DNA from: CAZQLE01 sp964593905
Lineage (GTDB): Bacteria > Chloroflexota > Anaerolineae > Anaerolineales > Anaerolineaceae
NCBI GenBank assembly: GCA_964593905.1
Contig: CAZQLE010000083.1
Span: 1 to 15,217 of the forward strand
Length of the DNA: 15,217 nucleotides
Direction: 5' to 3'
This document shows, one piece after another, positions 1-7,816 of this stretch (position 1 is the first letter of the stretch; every line of letters begins with the position of its first letter). Under the pieces are notes generated by a model. It was not told where the DNA came from, did no database searches, and was given only the letters and a program-made list of their open reading frames with translations. Position numbers and translations under genes: made by a program.

Positions 1-184
1 CATCCAGACCGTGCGTGTTAAAGCAGGAGACAAAGTTCAGGCCGGTCAGGAATTATTCATTCTTGAGGCCATGAAAATGAAGAATTCCATCAAAGCCACC
101 CGCCCCGGCACCATCAGCGCGGTGCATGTCAACCCCGGCGATACCGTGGCACACGGTCAGGCGCTGCTCACCTGGGCAGAGTAA
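1..184 (+). CDS. Biotin carboxyl carrier domain, 3' end (partial)
   Basis: This is the last 60 codons of a biotinyl/lipoyl-attachment domain; the 5' part lies outside the window. Reading from base 2, it contains the biotinylation motif EAMKM, with the acceptor lysine codon at 74-76. A typical second half follows: Gly-rich turns, then a GDTV stretch and a closing beta-hairpin ending in LLTWAE. The domain carries carboxybiotin between the carboxyltransferase and the membrane decarboxylase subunit of Na+-pumping decarboxylases, or between biotin carboxylase and carboxyltransferase in other enzymes. The gene directly downstream encodes the decarboxylase beta subunit, which favours the Na+ pump (MmdC/GcdC/OadA C-terminus). 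Whether it is a stand-alone carrier or the end of a larger alpha subunit cannot be seen from here. Confidence 0.9.
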   Translation, partial: IQTVRVKAGDKVQAGQELFILEAMKMKNSIKATRPGTISAVHVNPGDTVAHGQALLTWAE

Positions 185-197
185 AAAGGAACCCGTC

Positions 198-1316
198 ATG
201 GACTTTACCCTGATCCTGCAAGAAATCACGCGCGGTCTCACCAATTTTACCTGGGGCAACGGTGTGATGATCCTCGTCGGGTTGATCCTGGTTTACCTGG
301 CGATTGTCAAAGAATATGAACCCGTGCTGCTGCTTCCCATCGGGTTTGGCTGCGTGCTGGCCAACATCGGCATGTCCACCGACAGCGGTTTTCTCAAGGT
401 GATCTACGATGCGGGCATCAAGACCGAGCTGTTCCCGCTTCTGATCTTTGTCGGCGTAGGCGCCATGATCGACTTCCGCCCGCTGCTGGCCATGCCCAAA
501 ATGGTCATTCTGGGCGCGGCCGGTCAATTTGGCATCTACGGCACGCTCATTCTGGCGACGCTGCTGGGCTTCAAGCTGAACGAAGCCGCCTCCATCGGCG
601 TGATTGGCGCCATCGACGGCCCGACCGCCATCTTTGTCACCACCAAGCTGGCCCCCGAGTTGCTCGGCCCCATTGCCGTAGCCGCCTATTCTTATATGAG
701 TCTGATTCCCATCATTCAGCCGCCGATCATGCGTCTGATGACCACCCGCAAAGAACGCCTGGTGCGCATGGAATACAAAGCCCGCCCGGTCTCGAACCGC
801 GCCGTGGTGGCTTTTCCAGTGGTGGTGACCATTGTGATCAGCCTGGTCGCCCCCGATGCGGCTCCACTGATTGCCACCCTGATGCTGGGTAACCTGCTCA
901 AAGAATCGGGTGTGGTCGACCGGCTTAACAAGGCCGCGCAAAACGAGATCATCAACATCTCCACCCTCTTCCTTGGCCTGGCCATCGGTGCAACCATGAC
1001 CGCCGCCAGCTTTATCAAGCTCGATACGCTGATGATCCTTGCCCTGGGGCTGCTGGCTTTTGTGCTTGATACGGTGGCCGGTTTGCTGTTTGGCAAGCTG
1101 ATGTATGTGATCACCGGCGGCAAGATCAACCCGCTGATCGGCGCCTGCGGCATCAGCGCCTTCCCCATGGCCGGCCGGCTCACCGCGCAGATGGCGCTGG
1201 AAGAAGACCATTCCAACTTCATCCTGATGCACGCCATGGGCGCCAACACGGCCGGGCAGCTTGGCTCGGTTGTTGCCGGCGGCCTGCTGCTGGCTCTGGT
1301 GAGCGGCATCCTGTAG
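198..1316 (+). CDS. oadB: Na+-translocating decarboxylase beta subunit (OadB/MmdB/GcdB family)
   Basis: This is the integral membrane subunit that decarboxylates carboxybiotin and couples this to Na+ export. I chose the ATG at 198 because AAAGGA lies 7 bases upstream and the start falls just after the carrier stop at 184; an in-frame ATG at 126 would lie inside the carrier gene. The 372-residue product has about ten hydrophobic segments. It carries the family signature GAIDGPTAIF, where Asp140 matches the essential membrane Asp of OadB, and a C-terminal HAMGANTAGQLGS segment with Asn350 and nearby Gly/Ser. The length fits the shorter MmdB/GcdB forms better than Klebsiella OadB (about 430 residues). 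The substrate (oxaloacetate, methylmalonyl-CoA or glutaconyl-CoA) is set by an alpha subunit outside the window, so the symbol is only a family label. It is the last gene of its operon. Confidence 0.95.
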   Translation: MDFTLILQEITRGLTNFTWGNGVMILVGLILVYLAIVKEYEPVLLLPIGFGCVLANIGMSTDSGFLKVIYDAGIKTELFPLLIFVGVGAMIDFRPLLAMPKMVILGAAGQFGIYGTLILATLLGFKLNEAASIGVIGAIDGPTAIFVTTKLAPELLGPIAVAAYSYMSLIPIIQPPIMRLMTTRKERLVRMEYKARPVSNRAVVAFPVVVTIVISLVAPDAAPLIATLMLGNLLKESGVVDRLNKAAQNEIINISTLFLGLAIGATMTAASFIKLDTLMILALGLLAFVLDTVAGLLFGKLMYVITGGKINPLIGACGISAFPMAGRLTAQMALEEDHSNFILMHAMGANTAGQLGSVVAGGLLLALVSGIL

Positions 1317-1339
1317 ATATTGTTTTTTGTGTGCTTGCG

Positions 1340-1374
1340 CACCTCCTCCGTTTCTGTCGGGGGAGGTGTTTTTT
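1340..1374 (+). terminator. Rho-independent terminator after oadB
   Basis: An 11-bp stem (CACCTCCTCCG, 1340-1350, with CGGGGGAGGTG, 1358-1368) has one T-G wobble and a 7-base loop. It is followed at once by six T (1369-1374). It lies 23 bases after the oadB stop and ends the Na+ pump operon. Confidence 0.93.
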
Positions 1375-1609
1375 AATCCCCCGAACCAGATTCGAGCCCG
1401 CAAGGGCCGGCATTTCTGAGCCGCTGCGCCGCGTAGGCGAAGAATCCCCACCTGTGCGGTCAGCGGTAAAGGGATGTGCAGATCGGCGCAGGGATGCTTC
1501 GCGCGCTCTGCACTTCGTACAACCCGACCCGCAACACTCCATCTGCACCCCCTTCCCTTGTTTTTCACCCCTTCCCTGAGTACAATCAAATCAGAAGGTT
1601 GGGAGGGAG
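1375..1609 (+). other. Intergenic region with imperfect hairpin
   Basis: No credible gene is seen in these 235 bases. They hold an imperfect inverted repeat: TGCAGA (1477-1482) pairs with TCTGCA (1507-1512), extended inside by GCGC/GCGC after a 3-base bulge. The look (GC-rich, small hairpin, between a terminator and a promoter) would suit a dispersed intergenic repeat, but only one copy is visible in this window. Confidence 0.4.
1558..1586 (+). promoter_or_regulatory. Candidate sigma70-type promoter of the response regulator
   Basis: TTGTTT (1558-1563) and TACAAT (1581-1586) are separated by exactly 17 bp, 23 bases before the regulator ATG. The -10 matches the consensus at 5 of 6 positions and the -35 at 3 of 6. 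Confidence 0.5.
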
Positions 1610-2304
1610 ATGACCGCCAAACTGTTACTGGTGGATGACGACGCCACCCTGCTGCATTTCATGCGCGAATTCTTTACCGGAGAGGGCTTCACCATCTTCA
1701 CCGCCCCCAACGGACCTGAAGCGCTGCGCCAGGCCTACCGCGAACACCCCGACCTGGTGGTGTTGGACGTGATGATGCCCGGCATGGACGGCTGGGAGGT
1801 CACCACCCGTCTGCGCGAAATGTCCGATATCCCCATCATCCTGCTCACCGGCAAGGGCGCCGAAGCCGATAAACTGCGCGGCTTTCAACTCGGCGTGGAT
1901 GATTACGTGGTCAAACCGTTTAGTTTTGCCGAGCTCACCGCACGCATTCAGGCCGTGCTGGCGCGCATCCGCCGCACCCAGGCTCCCTCGCGCAGCGTCA
2001 TCCCGCTGGGCAGTCTGACCCTCGATCTCGACAAACATGAGATCCGCCGCGGCGATCAGGTGGTGCCGCTTACGCCCACCGAGTTCCGCCTGCTCGAAGC
2101 CCTGGCGGCCGCGCAGGGCAAGGCNNNNNNNNNNTTGCCGAAGCCGACCTGGCCCTGGCCGCCCGCGGCGGCGGCGCCAGCGAAGAATCGACCGCCGTGC
2201 GGCGTTACATCTGGCTGCTGCGCCAAAAAATCGAGCCCGACCCCGCCCATCCTGAAATATTGCTCACCGTGCGCGGTTTTGGTTACCGGCTCGAAATCGG
2301 GTAG
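1610..2304 (+). CDS. OmpR/PhoB-type response regulator, interrupted by an assembly gap
   Basis: This is a two-component DNA-binding regulator. The receiver domain (about residues 1-120) has the acidic pocket Asp9-Asp11, phosphoacceptor Asp53 in VLDVMMPGMDG, Thr80 and Lys102 of VKPF. The winged-helix domain starts at about residue 130 and contains PLTPTEFRLLEAL. Ten N at 2125-2134 break it. Before the gap the frame is that of base 1610; after it, the correct winged-helix end (RRYIWLLRQKIEPD, then the LTVRGFGYRLE hairpin, stop 2302-2304) is in a different frame. The N run is therefore not true to length, and a straight translation across it gives a false C-terminus. The real protein is probably about 230 residues. 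The SD GGAGG (1602-1606) sits close to the ATG. No histidine kinase is adjacent, so it is an orphan here. Confidence 0.9.
2125..2134. other. Assembly gap (10 N) of unreliable length
   Basis: Ten consecutive N lie inside the regulator's winged-helix domain. The flanking coding sequences are in different frames, so the true missing length is not 10 bases if the gene is intact. Only a few residues of the family's usual spacing seem to be missing. Confidence 0.98.
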
Positions 2305-2397
2305 CCTTTGATCAAATAAACCGTGATTTCAGAGGTTGAAAACCCGCTTCACCCGCTTGCAACCCCTCAAATCACAACCTGCATATTGGAGAACTGC

Positions 2398-3408
2398 ATG
2401 AAATTTTCCTGGCTGTCAGAGTTTTCAGATGATTTAAAAGACGAGTGGAACGGGGTATTGGAAAACAGCGCCAGTCATGTTCCCTTTTTGCGCTATGAAT
2501 ATCAAAAAGCCTGGTGGCAAACACGTGGAGGCGGCGAATGGCAAAACCCCCGTCAGGTCACCGTGCTGGCCCATGAAGACGGCCATCTGGTCGGCATCGC
2601 CCCGCTCTTTGCCGCAGAATGGGAAGGCCGGCCGGCGCTGCTGCTGGGCGGATCGATTGAAATCTCAGATTATCTAGACCTGATTGCACCATCAGACCGT
2701 CTCGACCTTTTTGTGGATGGGCTGCTCACCTTTCTGGAAGCACAACCGCTGGACTGGCAGGCGCTGGACCTTTATAACCTGCTGGATTCTTCCCCCACCC
2801 TGGGGGCATTGCAGCGCGCCGCCGCACAGCGCGGCTGGCGTTTTGAAACCCAAAAATTGCAACACTCGCCCTATATTCCCCTGACCGGCAACTGGGAGAC
2901 CTATCTGGCAGGCATCGATAAAAAGCAGCGCCACGAGATCCGCCGCAAAATGCGCCGCCTGACCGAATCTGAAACCGCCTCGCGCTGGTATATCGTCAGT
3001 GACCCGGCGCAGGTGGAGGTTGAAATTGAAGCTTTTATAACGCTGATGGCCTACGATGAACAAAAAGCGGCTTTTCTCACCCCGCCCATGCGCGAACACA
3101 TGCGCAACGCCATGCGCTGTGCCTTTGCAGAGGGTTGCTTGCATCTGGCCGTGCTAGAAATTGATGGCGGGCGGGCGGCTGCGTATCTCAGCTTTGATTA
3201 TTTGAATCGTCTGTGGGTATATAACTCGGGGCTCAACCCGGTCTATCGCGATTATTCACCCGGTTGGGTTTTGCTGGGTCATTTATTGCAGTGGGCCAAC
3301 GAGAGCGGCCGCAGCGAATTTGATTTTATGCGCGGCGATGAGGAATATAAATATCGCTTTGGCGCGGTGGACCGGAGTGTGCTGCGCGCTACACTCACCC
3401 GCAGCTAG
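2398..3408 (+). CDS. GNAT-superfamily, BioF2/FemAB-like acetyltransferase
   Basis: This 336-residue cytosolic protein is of the BioF2-like (CelD/FemAB-related) acyltransferase type. I start it at ATG 2398, with SD GGAGA at 2388-2392; an in-frame GTG at 2323 would add a 25-residue tail with no good SD. The N-terminal half resembles the first GNAT-like lobe (HVPFLRYEYQKAWWQ, then VTVLAHEDGHLVGIAPLF). The second half carries the family pattern KKQRHEIRRKMRRL, the strands HLAVLEIDGGRAAAYLSF, and the closing FDFMRGDEEYKYRFG motif. Members transfer acyl or aminoacyl groups in cell-wall, exopolysaccharide or lipid pathways; the substrate here is unknown. The gene follows the regulator by 93 bases and may be co-transcribed with it. 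Its stop is only 8 bases from the convergent stop of the WD40 lipoprotein. Confidence 0.85.
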   Translation: MKFSWLSEFSDDLKDEWNGVLENSASHVPFLRYEYQKAWWQTRGGGEWQNPRQVTVLAHEDGHLVGIAPLFAAEWEGRPALLLGGSIEISDYLDLIAPSDRLDLFVDGLLTFLEAQPLDWQALDLYNLLDSSPTLGALQRAAAQRGWRFETQKLQHSPYIPLTGNWETYLAGIDKKQRHEIRRKMRRLTESETASRWYIVSDPAQVEVEIEAFITLMAYDEQKAAFLTPPMREHMRNAMRCAFAEGCLHLAVLEIDGGRAAAYLSFDYLNRLWVYNSGLNPVYRDYSPGWVLLGHLLQWANESGRSEFDFMRGDEEYKYRFGAVDRSVLRATLTRS

Positions 3409-3416
3409 GCGCGGCT

Positions 3417-5423
3417 TTATCGCTCCACCCCCCACACTTGCAGCGTCCCATCCGGGGCGGCATACCCCAGCAGGCTGCCATCGGGCGAGAAAAACACCCG
3501 TCCATATGGCGCGGGCAGAGGCAAATCGACCAGTTTGCGGCCATCTGCGCTGTGATACAGCGCCAGCCGCAGCCCGGCCGAGGCCAACAGGCTGCCATCG
3601 GCTGAAAGCGCAATAGCCCCGGCCTGAACAGAGAAATCGCTGGCCGGGCCATCTTCACCGGGTGAGAACAATTTTGCCCGCGGCCCATCTCCGGTGTGAT
3701 AAGTAACTGCCGCCCATTGTCCATCCTGCGAAAACGCCGTCTGCGCCCCGCTCAAACTGCGCGCCGGGGTCCAGCCGGCTGTGTTCCACAGGGTCACTTC
3801 ACCGCCCGCTTCAACGGCCAAAAACCGCCCATCCGGGCTAAAGCACAACCGTCCGGGCAGGTCTTCCAACGTCTGTCGAAACACCTGTTCGCCATCCGCC
3901 GTTCCCCAGATCAGCACATCCTTACCCACCCCGGCCGCCAGCCAGCGTGCGTCCACATCCAGCGCCAGCAGACCGGCCGGCTGACTTTGCGCACGCAGGC
4001 TCAGCAAAGACGCCCCGCTGGAGGGGTTGAACACCGCAATGGTGCGGTCCATAAAAGCGGCGGCCACCCAGTCGGCCCCGGCTGAGAGCGCCGCAGAGAC
4101 CGGGCTGCCTTTGCGCGACAGGCTTGAAGACACCGCAGACCCATCTTGCAGTGCAATTTCTTGCAGCGCCCCGTCGCTGTGCAGCGCCGCCAAAACCATC
4201 TGTCGGGGGGCAAACATTGCCGCGCTGACTGGCGCTTCAGAAAAACTAGCTTCCACCACCCGCGGCTCTGCGCTGCCATCCAGAGACAAAAATGCGATCG
4301 CAGACCCCACCACCGCGGCCGTGTCTCCCGTCGGCGCAACTGCCAGCAGCCCCGGCAGCCGGGCCGTGGCAGGCACAGAGATCGAATCGACCTGTGCGCG
4401 CGTCTCCAGATCCCAGATGCGCAGCGCTTCGGCATCCAGCGCTGCCAGACGGCCGCCGCCCGGCAGCAGCGCCACCCGCTGCACCGGCGCGGGCATGCGC
4501 TCCAACAGCGCCCGCGTCCGCCCGTCCTGCGTATAAACCACCCGCACACGTGCATCCTGATCCACTGCAAACTGCCCCGCCAGCGCCGAAGCTGAGCTGC
4601 CCGTGCGGCTCCTTGAATCCAGGCCCACAAACCGGTCGGGCAGCGCCAGGCCACCGGGCAGCGACCATGACTTTAACGGGTCGCTTGGCGACCAGGCAAA
4701 CAGGCGCTCTTCTTCAAAAAACAATTCCAGGGGCACGCCCGACAATTCATTAATTTGCACCTGCACGCGGTCCTGCTCCAGGTCCCAGACCCACAGCGTG
4801 TGGTCCCAGGCGGCAGAAGCCAGCCAGCGCCCATCTGCCGAGACCGCCACCGCCAGCACCGCAAAGCGCTGACCGGTCAAGACCCTTTTCGGGGCCAGGG
4901 TCTGCGGGTCGAACAAAGTCACCTGGCCTTCTTCACCGCCCACCGCCAGAAATGAGCCGTCGGGAGCATAGGCCAGAGAACGCGCAGCACCGCCTGTTTC
5001 GATCTTGCGGGGCGGCGCACCGCCAGCAGCCGAAAAAAGATAAACCCCGCCGGTCGAAGCCACGGCCAGCTCTTTTCCATCCGGCGACCAGACCGCGCCG
5101 AGCGGTATTCCGCGGCCATAAGCGGCCAGCAGCTTGATTTCGGCCACATGATCTGCACTCAAAGGTTCAGCGCTCACCGGCAGCGCAGTGCCCAACTGGG
5201 CCGGGGCAAAAGGCGTCGGGGTGGCGGTAGCGGTTGGGGGCGGCGTGATGGTGTGAGTGGGGGTGCGCGAAGGGTGAAGTGTCTGGGTGGGCAGCGGGGT
5301 ATAGGTCGGGTAAAGCAGGCGGTCAATGCCACTGCAACCACTCAACCACAACAAACCGGCGGCCAGGCACACAGCCCCAGCCCAGCGCGAAGATTTCTTC
5401 AGAAGCAAACACACAACCGACAT
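3417..5423 (-). CDS. WD40-type beta-propeller repeat lipoprotein
   Basis: This 668-residue exported lipoprotein has a positively charged start (KKSSR), a hydrophobic core and the lipobox LSGC with Cys30 as the lipidated residue. A Thr/Pro-rich linker (about 39-75) then holds the fold away from the membrane. The rest is built of many WD40-like blades, recognisable by repeated SPDGxxLA or SADGxxLA strands followed by hydrophobic strands ending in WD or similar. Examples are SPDGKELAVAS, SADGRWLASAAWDH, SPDGRFLAVEAG and, at the very end, SPDGSLLGYAAPDGTLQVW. There is room for about 11-14 blades, possibly two propellers. Such proteins are usually binding scaffolds on the cell surface; no catalytic motif is seen. 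The gene stands alone, convergent with the acetyltransferase, with its own start region. Confidence 0.88.
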   Translation of the reverse strand: MSVVCLLLKKSSRWAGAVCLAAGLLWLSGCSGIDRLLYPTYTPLPTQTLHPSRTPTHTITPPPTATATPTPFAPAQLGTALPVSAEPLSADHVAEIKLLAAYGRGIPLGAVWSPDGKELAVASTGGVYLFSAAGGAPPRKIETGGAARSLAYAPDGSFLAVGGEEGQVTLFDPQTLAPKRVLTGQRFAVLAVAVSADGRWLASAAWDHTLWVWDLEQDRVQVQINELSGVPLELFFEEERLFAWSPSDPLKSWSLPGGLALPDRFVGLDSRSRTGSSASALAGQFAVDQDARVRVVYTQDGRTRALLERMPAPVQRVALLPGGGRLAALDAEALRIWDLETRAQVDSISVPATARLPGLLAVAPTGDTAAVVGSAIAFLSLDGSAEPRVVEASFSEAPVSAAMFAPRQMVLAALHSDGALQEIALQDGSAVSSSLSRKGSPVSAALSAGADWVAAAFMDRTIAVFNPSSGASLLSLRAQSQPAGLLALDVDARWLAAGVGKDVLIWGTADGEQVFRQTLEDLPGRLCFSPDGRFLAVEAGGEVTLWNTAGWTPARSLSGAQTAFSQDGQWAAVTYHTGDGPRAKLFSPGEDGPASDFSVQAGAIALSADGSLLASAGLRLALYHSADGRKLVDLPLPAPYGRVFFSPDGSLLGYAAPDGTLQVWGVER

Positions 5424-5429
5424 AACCTA

Positions 5430-5435
5430 ACTATA
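5430..5435 (-). promoter_or_regulatory. Possible -10 box of a leaderless transcript for the WD40 lipoprotein
   Basis: TATAGT on the minus strand ends 6 bases before the ATG (5423-5421). With normal spacing, transcription would begin at or next to the start codon. No good SD is seen before this ATG, which fits leaderless translation. The -35 region is weak, so this is tentative. Confidence 0.3.
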
Positions 5436-5497
5436 ACACTTTTGGCACACTGGCTTCAGCTTCAACACACACGCGGCCGGCAGAAACCACACAGCCC

Positions 5498-5532
5498 AAA
5501 CACAACGTCCCACCTTCTGGTGGGGCGTTGTG
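5498..5532 (-). terminator. Hairpin terminator after the asparaginase-nth operon
   Basis: A 14-bp stem (5501-5514 with 5519-5532) has one T-G wobble and a TTCT loop (5515-5518). On the minus strand it starts 18 bases after the nth stop and is followed by TTTGGG, so the stem is very strong but the U-tract is short. On the plus strand there is no U-tract at all. Confidence 0.65.
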
Positions 5533-5549
5533 CAGACAGCATCAAACGG

Positions 5550-6248
5550 CTATTTTTGCCCGCTTACCACCATCTGATAATAATCACACAAATCTTTCAC
5601 CGGGCAGGCCGGGCAGTCGGGCTTGCGCGCGTGGCAAATTTCCCGCCCCAGGCGGATCAGATTAAGATGCCCGGCGCCGTAGGTTTCGGGGGGGAGCAGC
5701 GCAGCCAGATACGGGTGCGCCTCCTCGGCAGTCATCTTCTCAGGGCGCAGCCCCAACCGGCCGCTCACCCGGTGCACATGGGTATCCACCGGAAAAGCCG
5801 GCATATCCAGCGAGAAAACCAGTACAATTGCTGCCGTTTTGGGCCCCACGCCGTTAAATTTCACCAGCCAGGCATGCGCCGCTGCCGGGGTCAGTTCGCG
5901 CAGAAAGGTCAAATCAAGATTACCCCGTTCTTTGGTGATCTCGCGCAGCACGGTCTGGATGCGCGGCCCTTTCTGGTTTCCCAGCCCGGCCGGGCGAATC
6001 GCCTCGATCACCGCCTGCGGGTCCGCATCGCGCACGGCCTCCCAGGTTGGAAAGCGCGCGCGCAGCGCATTAAACGCCACATCGCGGTTGCGGTCATTGG
6101 TGTTTTGAGAAAGGATGGTCGAAATCAGTTCATCCAGGGGCGGCTGGCTGCGCCATTCGGGCAGCCCAAACGCTTCTGACAACCGCTGCAAGATCTTCAA
6201 AGCCCGCGCCGAAACGGCTGCCGGTGGAGGGGGGGTGATGGTTTCCAT
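5550..6248 (-). CDS. nth: Endonuclease III-type DNA glycosylase/AP lyase
   Basis: This 232-residue base-excision repair enzyme removes oxidised pyrimidines and nicks the abasic site. It shows the HhH-GPD fold: the helix-hairpin-helix FNGVGPKTAA with catalytic Lys137, then PVDTHVHR with catalytic Asp155. The [4Fe-4S] cluster motif C-X6-C-X2-C-X5-C is complete at Cys205, 212, 215 and 221. The early helix reads LSQNTND rather than the LSAQATD of the E. coli enzyme, as in more distant endonuclease III-like proteins, so lesion preference could differ. The N-terminus begins with a short Pro-rich stretch. The start lies only 3 bases after the asparaginase stop, so translation is probably coupled. 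A strong hairpin follows the stop. Confidence 0.93.
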   Translation of the reverse strand: METITPPPPAAVSARALKILQRLSEAFGLPEWRSQPPLDELISTILSQNTNDRNRDVAFNALRARFPTWEAVRDADPQAVIEAIRPAGLGNQKGPRIQTVLREITKERGNLDLTFLRELTPAAAHAWLVKFNGVGPKTAAIVLVFSLDMPAFPVDTHVHRVSGRLGLRPEKMTAEEAHPYLAALLPPETYGAGHLNLIRLGREICHARKPDCPACPVKDLCDYYQMVVSGQK

Positions 6249-6251
6249 AAT

Positions 6252-7304
6252 TTATTGGGGTGGAAATTGCAGGGTAAAACAGGTTCGAATTTCGCCCACT
6301 TCCAGCTTGCGCCAGTTGCGCACCGGGCGGCGGTCATAGACCGCAAGTTTTTCCAGCTCGGCCGGGGTTAAGACCCCCAACTGGCGCAGAATCTCCAGCG
6401 TAATCAGCTCGGTCGCACGGTCACCCAGATCGCCATCCGAGGCCTTGACGGTGATGCCCAGCCCCCGGCTGCCCGCACCCAGCACGCCCGGCCGGATGCC
6501 CACGCCATGATACCCTTCAGCGCCGCCTTTGCAGAACAACCGGTCACCGGCCAGTTCCATCAAGTCGGTATCAAAGCGTTTGGGGCCACCCACCATAAAC
6601 GGATACGCCGCCATCGCATGGGTAATCGTACGGCAGGCGCTGGCCCGCGGTTCCGCCACATCACGCGGGTCGGCCATGCGGGCATATCCCAGCGCACCGT
6701 TATACATCGGAACGCCAAAAACCGGCGCCGAACAGCCGTCAATACCCAGGTGAACTGCTTCGGGTGAGATCTTGCACAGGTCGCAAAAAGCCTCCAGATC
6801 GGCCTGCTGCACCGGGTGCTGGTTATTCAAATAATCGTCCACTGGCAGGTGACGCAAAACCGCCTGCGCCAACATGCCGGTGTGCTTGCCCGAGCAGTTA
6901 TGCCGGTTGTTGCGCAACCCTTCGCCGGTCTGAATCAAGCGCCGGGTGGTTTCCCTGTCAATCGGGTCGTGCGTACCGCAACTGAGGTGGTTCTCCAGCA
7001 GCCCGGCTTTGGCTTGAATCGAATTAATCACTTCCACATGCCGGTCGGTTCCCGAATGAGAGGCGCAGGTAATTGCAATTTCTTCTTCGGTTAAGTGAAA
7101 ATAGTCAGCGCCGCCCATTTCAATGAGGGGCAAAGCCTGAAAAGGCTTGGCAGAAGAACGCAGATAGGTGACCGTATACGGGTCGCCATAATAAGCCACC
7201 AACCGGCCGGCAGCATCCACCAGCGCGGCAGCGCCAAAATGGACCGATTCTACAATCGGCCCACGGGTCACTTCGATCATCGGTTGAAAATTGTTATATG
7301 CCAT
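6252..7304 (-). CDS. Rhizobium-type L-asparaginase II (asparaginase_II family)
   Basis: This 350-residue enzyme is expected to hydrolyse L-asparagine to aspartate and ammonia. It belongs to the Rhizobium etli (ReAV-like) class, not the E. coli AnsA/AnsB class. Visible active-site elements are SSAK with the Ser50-x-x-Lys53 pair, Ser82 in TCASHSGTD, and NCSGKHTGML with Cys137 and Lys140. IDGCSAPVFG with Cys191 completes the Cys/Lys/Cys zinc site known from that family. A further conserved FCKGGAEG segment is present. No signal peptide is seen, so it is cytosolic. AAAGGA lies about 9 bases before the ATG and a perfect TATAAT lies just upstream, so it starts an operon with nth, whose start is 3 bases after this stop. 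Confidence 0.93.
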   Translation of the reverse strand: MAYNNFQPMIEVTRGPIVESVHFGAAALVDAAGRLVAYYGDPYTVTYLRSSAKPFQALPLIEMGGADYFHLTEEEIAITCASHSGTDRHVEVINSIQAKAGLLENHLSCGTHDPIDRETTRRLIQTGEGLRNNRHNCSGKHTGMLAQAVLRHLPVDDYLNNQHPVQQADLEAFCDLCKISPEAVHLGIDGCSAPVFGVPMYNGALGYARMADPRDVAEPRASACRTITHAMAAYPFMVGGPKRFDTDLMELAGDRLFCKGGAEGYHGVGIRPGVLGAGSRGLGITVKASDGDLGDRATELITLEILRQLGVLTPAELEKLAVYDRRPVRNWRKLEVGEIRTCFTLQFPPQ

Positions 7305-7326
7305 TGAAAAGAGTCCTTTCCCGTTT

Positions 7327-7332
7327 ATTATA
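7327..7332 (-). promoter_or_regulatory. -10 box of the asparaginase-nth operon
   Basis: A perfect TATAAT on the minus strand lies 22 bases upstream of the asparaginase ATG. The -35 region 16-18 bp further upstream is poor. The surrounding gap (7305-7406) also holds a 6-bp inverted repeat CCGCTG/CAGCGG around 7376-7402, without a U-tract. Confidence 0.5.
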
Positions 7333-7406
7333 GCGCGTCACACCCGACAGACATGCTGATAAAAATCAGGTATTTCCGCTGAGAAAGGCTGAATTACAGC
7401 GGGCGC

Positions 7407-7797
7407 TTATTCCAAACGCACGTCAAAACCGCTGTTCTGTAAAACCGTAGCGGCCTGGTCTGCCTGCGCTGCTCGAACCAGAACATAATCAATCGGTGTC
7501 ATAGGTGGAAATGGCAAAAATGCTCACCCCGGCCTCTGCCAGCGGCAGCGCCAGCGAAGCCAGAATCCCGGTCAGCGAAAAATCCAGCGGACCCACCACC
7601 TGAAATGCGCGCCAGCCTGGCTCCACCAGCGCATCGGTCGGTGCATCTCGCTCTGCCACAACCAGTGAAAGCTCTTCCCGCGTGCGCACCACCGCCCAAA
7701 ATGGCCCGTTCAGACTATTTACCGGCAACGCTGACCCCGCGGGCAGTTTGCAAACCGCCAGAGATTCAGGCAACAGGGTCAACGTAAGCCGGTTCAT
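7407..7797 (-). pseudogene. ACT-domain protein, 3' end frameshifted by a 4-bp tandem duplication
   Basis: The intact frame (ATG 7797, SD AGGA at 7808-7805) runs 102 codons to a TGA at 7491-7489. The translated part is a small two-ACT-fold protein of the type with VVRTREELSLVV and ending GVSIFAISTYDTD. Immediately after the stop, in the next frame, comes the missing family ending DYVLVRAAQADQAATVLQ and a TAA at 7409-7407. The break lies at AATCAATC (7487-7494, plus strand), a tandem duplication of 4 bases. Deleting one copy restores a 128-residue protein. Such ACT proteins are thought to bind small ligands such as amino acids; no ligand is known here. It is the last gene of the MBL-phosphatase-ACT operon, 19 bases after the phosphatase stop. 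It could be a real mutation, a strain variant or an assembly error. Confidence 0.75.
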
Positions 7798-7816
7798 GAT
7801 TTATTCCTGATCGATT

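Noticed and set aside
1331..1579. Open frame of 82 codons between oadB and the regulator
   Set aside because: It starts within the terminator region, has no SD and no domain, and runs through a hairpin-bearing intergenic stretch.
168..1589. Long open frame of 473 codons on the minus strand
   Set aside because: It lies opposite the clear oadB gene and its terminator. Its composition (many Gly, His, Gln, Asp) is that of an antisense frame in GC-rich DNA, and no domain is recognisable.
2323..2397. Upstream GTG start for the acetyltransferase
   Set aside because: The ATG at 2398 has a clear SD and begins where the family alignment would begin; the extension has neither.
5148..6179. Open frame of 343 codons on the plus strand
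   Set aside because: It is antisense to nth and to the start of the WD40 lipoprotein, with biased Arg/Gln/His content and no domain.
7485..7500. Programmed +1 frameshift in the ACT gene as first explanation
   Set aside because: There is no SD-like stimulator as in prfB, the slip from GAT is unfavourable, and the exact tandem AATC duplication explains the break more simply. It is kept only as an alternative.
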